From an uncultured Eubacteriales bacterium (GTDB lineage: Bacteria > Bacillota > Clostridia > Christensenellales > CAG-314): a stretch of 25,111 bases of DNA. The DNA lies in assembly GCA_948938605.1 (NCBI GenBank), contig CARAIG010000038.1, positions 1 to 25,111 on the forward strand, given 5' to 3'. The notes below the pieces were generated by a model that saw nothing but the letters and a program-made list of their open reading frames with translations, searched no databases and was not told the origin of the DNA. Position 1 is the first letter of the stretch; each line of letters starts with the position of its first letter. A program made the translations under genes and the position numbers. Shown here piece by piece: positions 16,473 through 23,771 of this stretch.

Positions 16473-17243
16473 ATGACAAACAAAGACATCCTGGAAATTG
16501 CTATGCAACAGTCTGCAATTGATGCGCATTGCAATGCTGAGGATTTTTTAAAGCAGTATAATATCATTGTTGAATCCAAAGATTCCGCCAAGGCGCGGAA
16601 ATATCTTCAACTGCCGTTTGAATGCAACTTGATTTCGTACGGAACGAATATTGTTGCGTCAATAGACTTGCAGTATAAAGATATTGTTGAAGATTATCTT
16701 GATAAGTATTCTGTTGCGCATTGTTTCGAAACGCCCAATATGCATATTTTAAGCGATGCGTTTAGAAAACATAATATGCAGGTTTGTTTTATGGCGGAAT
16801 ACTTTTTGCCGGACATCAACGTGATTCATAATTTGGATTGCGCATACGAATTGCGTATTTTGAACAAATCGGATTTTTCAAATTTGTATTTGCCGCAATG
16901 GTCCAATGCGTTGTGCGAAAAACGTAAGGAATTAGACGTTTTGGGTATAGGTGCGTATTGCGATAATAACCTAGTAGGGCTTGCGGCTTGTTCGGCGGAC
17001 TGTGATGCGATGTGGCAAATAGGCATTGATGTTATTCCCGAAATGCGCAGGAAAGGAATTGCAAGTGTCTTGACTAGTAGATTGGCTTGTGAAATATTAA
17101 ATCGCGGGAAAGTACCGTTTTATTGCTGCGCTTGGTCGAATATCGGTTCGGCGCGCAATGCAATTAAAAGCGGTTTTCGTCCCGCTTGGGTTGAATTGAC
17201 GATTAAGCCCGATAAATTTGTAGAAGAAATGAATAAAAGTTAA
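16473..17243 (+). CDS. GNAT-family N-acetyltransferase
   Basis: 256 residues. The C-terminal half has the acetyl-CoA-binding signature EMRRKGIASVLTSRLACEIL (about 190-209) and a following SARNAIKSGFRPAW segment typical of GCN5-related enzymes. The N-terminal half (ECNLISYGTNIVASID) resembles the two-lobed GNAT proteins common in Clostridia. The acceptor substrate cannot be told. The ribosome site is weak (CGAG). It is 26 nt downstream of the XRE regulator and most likely in the same transcript; the pair may be a small regulated unit. Ends at the shared terminator 17264-17296. Confidence 0.8.
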   Translation: MTNKDILEIAMQQSAIDAHCNAEDFLKQYNIIVESKDSAKARKYLQLPFECNLISYGTNIVASIDLQYKDIVEDYLDKYSVAHCFETPNMHILSDAFRKHNMQVCFMAEYFLPDINVIHNLDCAYELRILNKSDFSNLYLPQWSNALCEKRKELDVLGIGAYCDNNLVGLAACSADCDAMWQIGIDVIPEMRRKGIASVLTSRLACEILNRGKVPFYCCAWSNIGSARNAIKSGFRPAWVELTIKPDKFVEEMNKS

Positions 17244-17263
17244 TAGTGTTAACAAAAAACATA

Positions 17264-17296
17264 AAAAGAGTAAAAACTGTCAGTTTTTGCTCTTTT
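17264..17296. terminator. Bidirectional terminator between converging genes
   Basis: 14-bp stem with one G-T pair (17264-17277 with 17283-17296), 5-nt loop, A-rich on the left and T-rich on the right, so it works for the GNAT gene on the plus strand and for the IlvD-like gene on the minus strand. Confidence 0.85.
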
Positions 17297-17402
17297 ACAT
17301 TGTTGCTTTTTTTGTGATGTTTGTTTTTTAACTTTTGCCATATAAAACGGAAGTAAATAATTTTATATCGGCATATACTTTGCAAATCGAATATTTGTTG
17401 TA

Positions 17403-19049
17403 TTACTTTTTAAATTTGTATATACAACCTTCAATAGCGGTGGCGCATGTTTTTGCCCAATTTTTTAGGAAAAAGTTTCCGTAGTTGCTTACGCCTATAT
17501 CGGCATCGCGCTGACGTTGTGCAAGTTCTTTTGCTTTAATGTCGCAAGTTATTTTTCCTTTCGGTATGCTGATTTCTATTTCGTCGCCGTCCTGCAATAC
17601 GCTAAATACGCTTTGTTCGCTAGATTCAGGGGTGATGTGTCCGACGACTATTCCGTTGTAGAAATCGGGTATACGACCGTCGGTTATTACTGCAACTTTA
17701 TCTTCTAGGTCGAAGCCTTTAAGCAGGGCAAGCGACGAATAAATCTCTCTCATTCCGGGACCGCTTTGAGGACCTTCGCCACGAATTACCACAACGTCTC
17801 CCGAACGGATTTCGCGGTGAAGCAGTGCGTCGACAGCCATTTCCTCGTTGGAATAAACTTTTGCAGTTCCTGTGAAGCTCGATTCTTCGCTGTATTGTAC
17901 AAAAGCACCTTTTTCCGCCACATTGCCGCGTATTGTGCGTAAGCGCGATGAGCCCATTACGCTATTGTCTGTCGGACGAATTACGTTTATGTTGCTAACT
18001 GTTGTGTTTGCAAGCATTTGCTCTAACGTGAAACCGTCGCTTACAAATACGTCGCCTTTAATTAAACGCGCTTCAAGCAAGTGTTTCAACATTCCGTATA
18101 CGCCGCCCGCTTTGTGAAATTGCGGCATAATGCAACGGCGTTCGTCTTCGCAATGGAGGAGCATAGGCGTACTTTTTGCCATATCGCCGATTGTATCAAA
18201 TGTAAGGTTTTTAATTCCCAGTTCTTTGGCTATGGCAATTAAGTTCAGCATAGTGGTGGAACTCCCGCCGCAGGCTAGATCTAACGTGACTAAGTTGCAC
18301 AATGAAGTTTGCGTTAAAACTCTTCGAGGAGTAAATTTGCTGTTAGCAAGTTTGACCGCCAATTCGCCTGTTTTATAGGCTATTGTTTTGCGTTCGACAG
18401 ATAACGCAGGCGCGGTGCCGTTTCCTTTTACAGCTAATCCTACGGCTTCTAGAATGCAGTTGAAACTGTTGGCACCGTATCTTTCGCAGTCTGTGCCAAG
18501 CGCAATGGGTAAATTGCTCTCTATTTCTTCAATGGCTTCGAATGGTGTTTTGCCTGTTTTAATGCGTGCTATTTGTTCAAAAAAATGGGCAAAACCGTGC
18601 TCTTTGTTTTGGTGTTCTATCGGCATCATAGTGCCTTCGCACACAAATGCGCAAGGTATGTTAAGGCGGATTGCGCCGAGTAGCATTCCTGCTACTATAT
18701 TGGGTTCGCTTGCAACGAAAACAAGTCCGTCAAAAAATTCGTTGGAACAAATAAGTTCGACAGCATTAGCCGTTAAATCGCGAGACGGTAAATCGTATTT
18801 GGTTGATTGCGTTCCGTGTAAAGCAGTGCAGTCGATTGACGCTACGTGGGTAACTTTTGTTGTTGCGCCGCTTGCCGTAATGCCGTCTTTAACGCGTTTG
18901 CATATTGCGTCAAGGTTTTTGTGAGCAAACGAAACGTCATTTTGCGCCGAAATTATGCCGATTAAAGGTTTTTCGGGATTGATTTCAACGCAATTAACCA
19001 TTGCTTTTTGCGGTAATTTGTCGAGTTGTTCAATAAATTCGCGTAACAT
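17403..19049 (-). CDS. Divergent IlvD/Edd-family protein lacking most known active-site residues
   Basis: 548 residues, close to normal for dihydroxy-acid dehydratase, with GAGGTG 7 nt before the ATG. Family marks are clear throughout: FDGLVF, RLNIPC, NLTFDTIGDM, AGGVYGMLKHL, VIRPTDN, IRGEGPQSGPGMREI, ITDGR and VVGHITPE. But where dehydratases have CDK (cluster Cys, Mg-binding Asp, modified Lys) this protein has EPN (115-117); the first cluster Cys (TPCN) is replaced by SFAH (Ala42); and the FSG with the catalytic Ser after TDGR is IPD (460-462). Only Cys188 may correspond to the third cluster Cys. It therefore should not be labelled as dihydroxy-acid dehydratase. It stands alone, with no branched-chain amino acid genes nearby. 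The motif comparisons are from memory of the family. Confidence 0.8.
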   Translation of the reverse strand: MLREFIEQLDKLPQKAMVNCVEINPEKPLIGIISAQNDVSFAHKNLDAICKRVKDGITASGATTKVTHVASIDCTALHGTQSTKYDLPSRDLTANAVELICSNEFFDGLVFVASEPNIVAGMLLGAIRLNIPCAFVCEGTMMPIEHQNKEHGFAHFFEQIARIKTGKTPFEAIEEIESNLPIALGTDCERYGANSFNCILEAVGLAVKGNGTAPALSVERKTIAYKTGELAVKLANSKFTPRRVLTQTSLCNLVTLDLACGGSSTTMLNLIAIAKELGIKNLTFDTIGDMAKSTPMLLHCEDERRCIMPQFHKAGGVYGMLKHLLEARLIKGDVFVSDGFTLEQMLANTTVSNINVIRPTDNSVMGSSRLRTIRGNVAEKGAFVQYSEESSFTGTAKVYSNEEMAVDALLHREIRSGDVVVIRGEGPQSGPGMREIYSSLALLKGFDLEDKVAVITDGRIPDFYNGIVVGHITPESSEQSVFSVLQDGDEIEISIPKGKITCDIKAKELAQRQRDADIGVSNYGNFFLKNWAKTCATAIEGCIYKFKK

Positions 19050-19081
19050 AGATATACACCTCGTTAGTACTCTTAGTATAT

Positions 19082-19110
19082 ATTTTAATACATATTGTCG
19101 ATAGTGTCAA
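19082..19110 (-). promoter_or_regulatory. Promoter of the IlvD/Edd-like gene
   Basis: On the minus strand TTGACA (19110-19105), 17-nt spacer, TAAAAT (19087-19082). Two TTAGTA repeats on the plus strand (19064-19069 and 19073-19078), nine bases apart, lie between the expected start and the ribosome site and might bind a regulator. Confidence 0.7.
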
Positions 19111-19120
19111 CTTTTGTTTT

Positions 19121-19150
19121 GTATAATTGAAGTGTTTTAAGCGCAAACTA
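19121..19150 (+). promoter_or_regulatory. Possible forespore-type promoter of sigG
   Basis: GTATA (19121-19125) and CAAACTA (19144-19150) with 18 nt between resemble the sigma-G -35 (GYATR) and -10 (CATnnTA, one mismatch) elements as I remember them. A TATAAT is also present at 19122-19127 but has no matching -35. Predicted start just before the ribosome site. Tentative. Confidence 0.35.
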
Positions 19151-19177
19151 ACAAAAAAAGTCACAAGGAGGCGCTTT

Positions 19178-19948
19178 GTGAGCAAAAAAGTTACTATTTG
19201 CGGAGTAGATACATCGGTATTGCCTAAGTTGAGTCAAGACGAACAAACAAAATTGTTAAAGCAAATTGCCCAAGGGGATAGTGCGGCAAGAAATTATTTT
19301 ATTAACTGTAATTTACGGTTAGTGCTTTCACTGGCGCAGCGGTATGCTCATAAAGTGGAAAATTTGGACGATATATTTCAAATCGGTTGCGTAGGGCTGA
19401 TTAAGGCTACCGATAATTTTTCGGTAGACGTGGGGGTGCGGTTCAGTACGTATGCCGTTCCTATGATTTTGGGGGAAATTCGCAGATACTTGCGCGAAGG
19501 CTCGATTAGGGTTAGTCGAGGTGTCCGCGATGTTGCATATCAAGCGTTGCAGACGCGCGAACGTCTGGAAAGCGAATGCGTTGACGAGGCGTCGATTAAT
19601 ATGATTGCCGACGAAATGCACTTGCCCGTTTACAAGGTGTTGTACTGTTTAGACGCTATTACCGAGCCGATATCTTTGTCGGAAGCGGTGTATAGCGACG
19701 AAGACGACAGTTTGTCGTTGCAAGACAGTATTGCCGACGCAAAGTGTTCCGAAAGCGTATGGGCTGAAAATATTTCCTTGACCGACGCTTTAAACGCATT
19801 GGACGATAAGGAAAAAAATATCGTTATGAAGAGATATTTTGAAGGTAAAACGCAAAACGAAGTATCTAAGGAAATAGGATTAAGTCAGGCGCAAGTGTCG
19901 CGTATCGAAAAAAACGCAATTGACGCTTTGCGGCACGAAATGCTTTAA
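19178..19948 (+). CDS. sigG: RNA polymerase sporulation sigma factor SigG
   Basis: 256 residues from the GTG at 19178, chosen because AAGGAGG (19165-19171) lies 6 nt upstream and VSKKVTICGVDTSVLP matches the known SigG start; an earlier in-frame codon at 19127 adds 17 basic residues without support. Regions 2, 3 and 4 of sigma-70 factors are seen: NLRLVLSLAQRY, DDIFQIGCVGLIKATDNF, RFSTYAVPMILGEIRRYLRE, and the region 4 helix-turn-helix EVSKEIGLSQAQVSRIEK. SigG controls late forespore genes after engulfment. ICGVDTS distinguishes it from SigF. A YlmC/YmxH gene follows as in many Clostridia. spoIIGA-sigE, often upstream, are absent here. Confidence 0.92.
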   Translation: MSKKVTICGVDTSVLPKLSQDEQTKLLKQIAQGDSAARNYFINCNLRLVLSLAQRYAHKVENLDDIFQIGCVGLIKATDNFSVDVGVRFSTYAVPMILGEIRRYLREGSIRVSRGVRDVAYQALQTRERLESECVDEASINMIADEMHLPVYKVLYCLDAITEPISLSEAVYSDEDDSLSLQDSIADAKCSESVWAENISLTDALNALDDKEKNIVMKRYFEGKTQNEVSKEIGLSQAQVSRIEKNAIDALRHEML

Positions 19949-20106
19949 TGTGTGCATTTGTACAAGTGTTTAAAATGAAAAGTTATTTATAAAAAAAGCA
20001 TTTGCAACTGCTGCTTTGGATATCCTGTGTCTAAGGGCTTGTGTATATTTATTTGAAACGGTGTTAAATCGTCATATTTTTTCATTAACTATAAGCGAGG
20101 AAGAAT

Positions 20107-20418
20107 ATGGAAATAAGTTATAGCGAATTAAGGTCTAAGGAAGTGGTAAATGTAAATAGCGGTGTGCGTATGGGGAAGATTATAGATATGATTATCGACT
20201 CTAACGGACGAAACGTTTTGGGCGTTGTTGTGCCGGGAATTCGCAAAATATTCCGCGCTAGCGAAGATATTTTTATTCCTTGGTGCAATATCACTAAAAT
20301 CGGCACCGATGTTATATTGGTTGCTATTGATGTAAATTCTCTTACTAATGTGGCTCATTCGCAAAATATGGATTTGGGCAAACATTGCAACGACAGAGAT
20401 GACGGCGACTATCTTTGA
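20107..20418 (+). CDS. YlmC/YmxH-family PRC-barrel sporulation protein
   Basis: 103 residues with GAGGAAG before the ATG. ELRSKEVVNVNSGVRMGKI and the IDMIIDSNGRNVLGVVVPG strands match the PRC-barrel fold of the YlmC/YmxH family. Proteins of this family are linked to sporulation by gene neighbourhood and expression; their molecular role is not well defined. The 158-nt gap to sigG has a weak AAAGCA (19995-20000)/TGCTTT (20012-20017) hairpin without a T run and no clear promoter, so readthrough from sigG is possible. Followed by a strong terminator. Confidence 0.8.
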   Translation: MEISYSELRSKEVVNVNSGVRMGKIIDMIIDSNGRNVLGVVVPGIRKIFRASEDIFIPWCNITKIGTDVILVAIDVNSLTNVAHSQNMDLGKHCNDRDDGDYL

Positions 20419-20518
20419 TTAATTTTTTATGCAAAAACTCCATTGTATGGGTAAATTGCACCGGAAGTACTAGTGTATTATGAAATTTGTGATATACTAT
20501 TTTAGACATAATATATAT

Positions 20519-20557
20519 AAATGACGCAAAAAGATCGATTTTTACGTCATTTTTTTA
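20519..20557 (+). terminator. Terminator after the YlmC/YmxH-type gene
   Basis: Stem AAATGACG (20519-20526)/CGTCATTT (20545-20552), one mismatch, then AAAAA/TTTTT around a GATCGA loop, with a run of T to 20556. Confidence 0.9.
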
Positions 20558-20622
20558 TTTTGTGCAGGATATTAGTTCTCAAAATAGGGAAGCATATTTC
20601 ATTTATTTTATATATCAATTAT

Positions 20623-20651
20623 TTGCCTTTTTTGTAAGTATTTGATATAAT
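20623..20651 (+). promoter_or_regulatory. Extended -10 promoter directly abutting the RluA-type gene
   Basis: TTGCCT (20623-20628), 17-nt spacer, perfect TATAAT (20646-20651) preceded by TGA. The expected start, six or seven bases on, coincides with the ATG at 20658, which predicts a leaderless mRNA. Confidence 0.7.
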
Positions 20652-20657
20652 AACGAT

Positions 20658-21509
20658 ATGCTTAAAGAAATTCAAGTAAAATCACGTCAACTTTTATCCG
20701 ATGTCATAGGCGAAAATACCGATTTAGGATATTATCGCATACACAAAATAATTAAAAACCGCAGTGTCAAAATCAACGGAGTTCGAACCGGTGTAGATCA
20801 AAATGTAAATGTCGGCGATTTGGTTTGTGTATATTTGCCTGACCGCGAAAAGAACAGTATAGAGGTTGTTTACCGCGACGATAATATTTTGGTTGTGAGC
20901 AAAAATGCCGGTATAGAAGTTCAAGGCGAAGACTCGTTGACCGAGCGTATAAACAATATCTTAACTGATGCCGAGGCGGTTCCCGTACATAGATTGGATC
21001 GCAATACGATGGGGCTGGTTGTTTTTGCTCTAAACAAAAACGCCGAAAAAGAATTGCTGGATTCGTTTAAAGTTCGTGACATTGACAAAACTTATAATTG
21101 CGTTGTAGTCGGTTTTCCAAGACAACAGAGTGCGAAATTAAAAGGCTATTTATTTAAAGACGCTAAAAAAAGTTTGGTTTATGTATCCGAAATACAAAAG
21201 CAAGGTTATGTTCCCATAGAAACGCATTTTCAGTTGTTGAAAAAGCTGAATAGCGAATTGTCTTTATTGGAAGTCAAGCCTATAACCGGGCGTACTCATC
21301 AAATTAGGGCGCATTTGGCTAGTATACGCTTGCCTATTTTAGGTGACGGCAAATACGGAATAAACAAAATAAACCGAAAGTACAGGGTTAAAACTCAGTT
21401 GTTGTGCTGTACAAAGATTACTTTCCACTTTAAGCAAGGTACTCTTAAATATTTGGATAACAAGAGCGTTGTGCTTAGTGTTGATTTGACTCAATATTAT
21501 AAAAAGTAA
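20658..21509 (+). CDS. RluA-family pseudouridine synthase
   Basis: 283 residues. An S4-like RNA-binding segment (about 12-60, IKNRSVKINGVRT) is followed by the catalytic domain with HRLDRNTMGL (His111-Leu120; Asp114 is the nucleophile), the KTYNCVV strand, and GRTHQIRAHLASI near the C-terminus. The enzyme isomerises uridine to pseudouridine in ribosomal or transfer RNA; which site cannot be determined. No ribosome site precedes the ATG and the promoter -10 ends six bases before it. A lipoprotein gene follows after 15 nt, probably in the same transcript. Confidence 0.9.
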   Translation: MLKEIQVKSRQLLSDVIGENTDLGYYRIHKIIKNRSVKINGVRTGVDQNVNVGDLVCVYLPDREKNSIEVVYRDDNILVVSKNAGIEVQGEDSLTERINNILTDAEAVPVHRLDRNTMGLVVFALNKNAEKELLDSFKVRDIDKTYNCVVVGFPRQQSAKLKGYLFKDAKKSLVYVSEIQKQGYVPIETHFQLLKKLNSELSLLEVKPITGRTHQIRAHLASIRLPILGDGKYGINKINRKYRVKTQLLCCTKITFHFKQGTLKYLDNKSVVLSVDLTQYYKK

Positions 21510-21524
21510 ACAAGAGAGGATGTT

Positions 21525-22358
21525 ATGAAAAAAGTTTTAAGTGTTTTAGTATTGGCAATGTGCATTGTAATGCTTTTGTCTTTTGCTTCGTGCGGAATGT
21601 TTATGTCTGCATCGAGCGTAAATAATGTTGTGCGCGAATTCGGTACTCCGCAAGCACAAATGACTTTGTCGTTTACTACGTCTGCGAACAATAAATTTAA
21701 ATATGTTATTACTTACGATTTGTTATTGGAAAAAACTCCAATTACTACTATTAATTTTATTAATTTAGTAGAATCGGGTTTTTATAAAGACGCTATTTTC
21801 GAAAGTTACAATACTACCAACAATTATTATTTAGCAGGTAGATACACTTATAAAAAAGATGCTGAGTCGGGCAATTCGCACGGATACGAAAATGTCAGCG
21901 GCATAACTATCCCCGGCGAGTTTAAGACTAACGGCTATAAGGAACCTAAGGGCGGATACGAAAAGTTTTCGATGTTTTCGCTTGCTATGTATCACGATAA
22001 TGCAGGAAAAAGCTTCGACTCGGCTGACGGCACGTTGATTTTTTCAACTGCTTCGTCTGCATCGACCGAAAAAGTATCTCTCAATTATACTAATTACGCT
22101 GTTTTTGCAAAAATGGTATCTATTGATATTTACGAAGACGATAACGAAACTCCCCGTACGTATCCCGGCGATAAGTTGAATTCACTCTATTGGGATAATT
22201 TAATTAAACTGACGTCAACAACTTCGTGCTCTATGACTAAGTCTAACGGTGACTCGTCGTCCGTAACGGTTTTGGGATCGGGTAGCATTCCGCGTTTTGT
22301 ATTCAGCATCGAAATGTTAGGCGATAAAGATTGGTCAAAATTGCCCAAAGTTAATTAA
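21525..22358 (+). CDS. Cyclophilin-like lipoprotein, probably catalytically altered
   Basis: 277 residues. A basic start, hydrophobic core and lipobox-like SFASCG (Cys23) indicate a lipoprotein exported to the outer face of the membrane. The middle resembles the cyclophilin peptidyl-prolyl isomerase fold: PITTINFINLVESGFYKDAIFE, a glycine-rich GTLIFST strand and NYAVFAKMVSIDI. In active cyclophilins FHR follows the GFYdg.i segment and the Arg is essential; here the residues are FES, so the catalytic Arg is missing. A Ser/Thr-rich C-terminal part has no family I know. Preceded by GAGAGGA and ended by the terminator at 22369-22398. Relation to cyclophilins is moderately sure; activity is doubtful. 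Confidence 0.7.
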   Translation: MKKVLSVLVLAMCIVMLLSFASCGMFMSASSVNNVVREFGTPQAQMTLSFTTSANNKFKYVITYDLLLEKTPITTINFINLVESGFYKDAIFESYNTTNNYYLAGRYTYKKDAESGNSHGYENVSGITIPGEFKTNGYKEPKGGYEKFSMFSLAMYHDNAGKSFDSADGTLIFSTASSASTEKVSLNYTNYAVFAKMVSIDIYEDDNETPRTYPGDKLNSLYWDNLIKLTSTTSCSMTKSNGDSSSVTVLGSGSIPRFVFSIEMLGDKDWSKLPKVN

Positions 22359-22368
22359 GTTGAATTTG

Positions 22369-22398
22369 AGGCAGCCAAATAGTATGGTTGCCTTTTTT
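22369..22398 (+). terminator. Terminator after the cyclophilin-like lipoprotein gene
   Basis: 9-bp stem with one G-T pair (AGGCAGCCA 22369-22377/TGGTTGCCT 22385-22393), 7-nt loop, six T at 22393-22398. Confidence 0.9.
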
Positions 22399-22445
22399 AT
22401 GCTATGCGGCGTTTTACAATGTATGGCAATGATTAAGAGGTTGAT

Positions 22446-23771
22446 ATGGTTAAACCGTTAGTTGCCGTAGTCGGCAAACCCAATGTCGGTAAATCTACAT
22501 TTTTTAATAAAGTGTGCGGCGGAAGGATATCTATTGTGTCGGATATGCCGGGCGTTACCCGCGACAGGATTTATGCCGATGCGGAATGGCTTGGTAAAAA
22601 ATTTACTTTGGTTGATACCGGCGGTATTCAGTTTAAAAGCGAAGATATAATGTTTAGACATATTAAAGAACAGGCGCAAATTGCGCTTGATCTTGCTGAT
22701 GTTATATTGTTTTTTTGCGATTATAAAAGCGGTCTTACTGCGGAAGATTACGACATTGTGTCTTTGCTGCGTAAAACCAGTAAGCCGACTATCCTTGTAA
22801 TAAACAAAGTCGACAATTATACGGAAGCGGATTTATCGGATTTTTACAGGTTGGGTTTTGACGAGTTTTTCCCCATTGCCGCCGAACAAAAACAAGGTGT
22901 CGGCGACTTGTTGGACAAAGTAGTGTCGTATTTTCCCCAAGGCGAACTTGATGACGAGTACGAAAACTCTATCAAAATTGCGGTAGTAGGCAAACCTAAT
23001 GCCGGTAAGTCGTCGCTTGTAAATAAAATACTTGGCTATGACCGTACTATTGTATCGAATATTGCCGGTACAACCCGCGACGCTATCGATACTCCGTTTG
23101 AGTTGGACGGACAAAAGTACGTTATAATCGATACTGCGGGAATGCGCAAAAAACGTGCTATTGAACAGGACTCCGTAGAGCAATATAGCGTTATGCGGTC
23201 ATTAAACGCCATTAGACGGGCAGATGTTTGTTTGATAGTAATGGATGCTCAGGAAGGATTGTCCGAACAGGATGTTAAAATTGCCGGTTTTATACACGAA
23301 GAAGGGAAGCCGTCGGTGGTGGTAATTAACAAGTGGGATCTTATTGAAAAGGATACTCATACGGTGGAAAAATTCAAAAAAGACTTGATGTGCGACCTTG
23401 CTTTTATGGACTATTTCCGCAGCATTACGGTTTCGGCTATTACAGGACAGCGCGTCAACAAGTTAATGGATGAAGTTAACTATGTTTATGCAAAATCCAC
23501 TTTTCGTGCAACGACGGGTATGCTTAACGATGTGATTTCCGATGCTGTGCGCGCCGTTGAACCGCCGTCGCAAAAAGGCAGACGTGCAAAAATTAAATTT
23601 GCCACGCAGCCCGGCATTCAACCGCCTACGTTTGTTATTTTTACTAATGATGCCGAATTGGTGCATTTTTCGTATCGCAGATATTTGGAAAACTATATTC
23701 GTAGGGCGTTCGGTTTGGACGGTACTCCTATTAAATTGATTTTCCGTGACGGAAGCGACAAGGACGAATAA
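22446..23771 (+). CDS. der: Ribosome-assembly GTPase Der (EngA)
   Basis: 441 residues with the family's tandem GTPase domains. Domain 1 has GKPNVGKST (about 11-19), DTGG and NKVDN; domain 2 has GKPNAGKSS (about 182-190), DTAGMRKK and NKWDL; a C-terminal KH-like domain (about 350-437) follows with the usual FRATTGMLNDVI and GTPIKLIFR segments. Der binds the large ribosomal subunit during assembly and is essential in most bacteria. AAGAGG lies 5 nt before the ATG. plsY starts at the last base of the stop codon, so the two are translationally coupled. A promoter for the pair was not clear; TACAAT at 22415-22420 is a weak candidate. Confidence 0.96.
   Translation: MVKPLVAVVGKPNVGKSTFFNKVCGGRISIVSDMPGVTRDRIYADAEWLGKKFTLVDTGGIQFKSEDIMFRHIKEQAQIALDLADVILFFCDYKSGLTAEDYDIVSLLRKTSKPTILVINKVDNYTEADLSDFYRLGFDEFFPIAAEQKQGVGDLLDKVVSYFPQGELDDEYENSIKIAVVGKPNAGKSSLVNKILGYDRTIVSNIAGTTRDAIDTPFELDGQKYVIIDTAGMRKKRAIEQDSVEQYSVMRSLNAIRRADVCLIVMDAQEGLSEQDVKIAGFIHEEGKPSVVVINKWDLIEKDTHTVEKFKKDLMCDLAFMDYFRSITVSAITGQRVNKLMDEVNYVYAKSTFRATTGMLNDVISDAVRAVEPPSQKGRRAKIKFATQPGIQPPTFVIFTNDAELVHFSYRRYLENYIRRAFGLDGTPIKLIFRDGSDKDE

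Noticed and set aside
18388..18924. Plus-strand open frame (178 codons) opposite the IlvD/Edd-like gene
   Set aside because: The minus-strand frame has full-length family motifs and proper signals; the plus-strand one has none.
17403..19049. Straight annotation as dihydroxy-acid dehydratase IlvD
   Set aside because: Two cluster cysteines, the Asp-Lys pair and the catalytic serine are absent at the expected places, and no branched-chain amino acid genes are nearby.
19178..19948. Sigma factor as SigF or SigB
   Set aside because: The N-terminal ICGVDTS segment and the YlmC/YmxH neighbour point to SigG; no anti-sigma genes of a sigF or sigB operon are adjacent.
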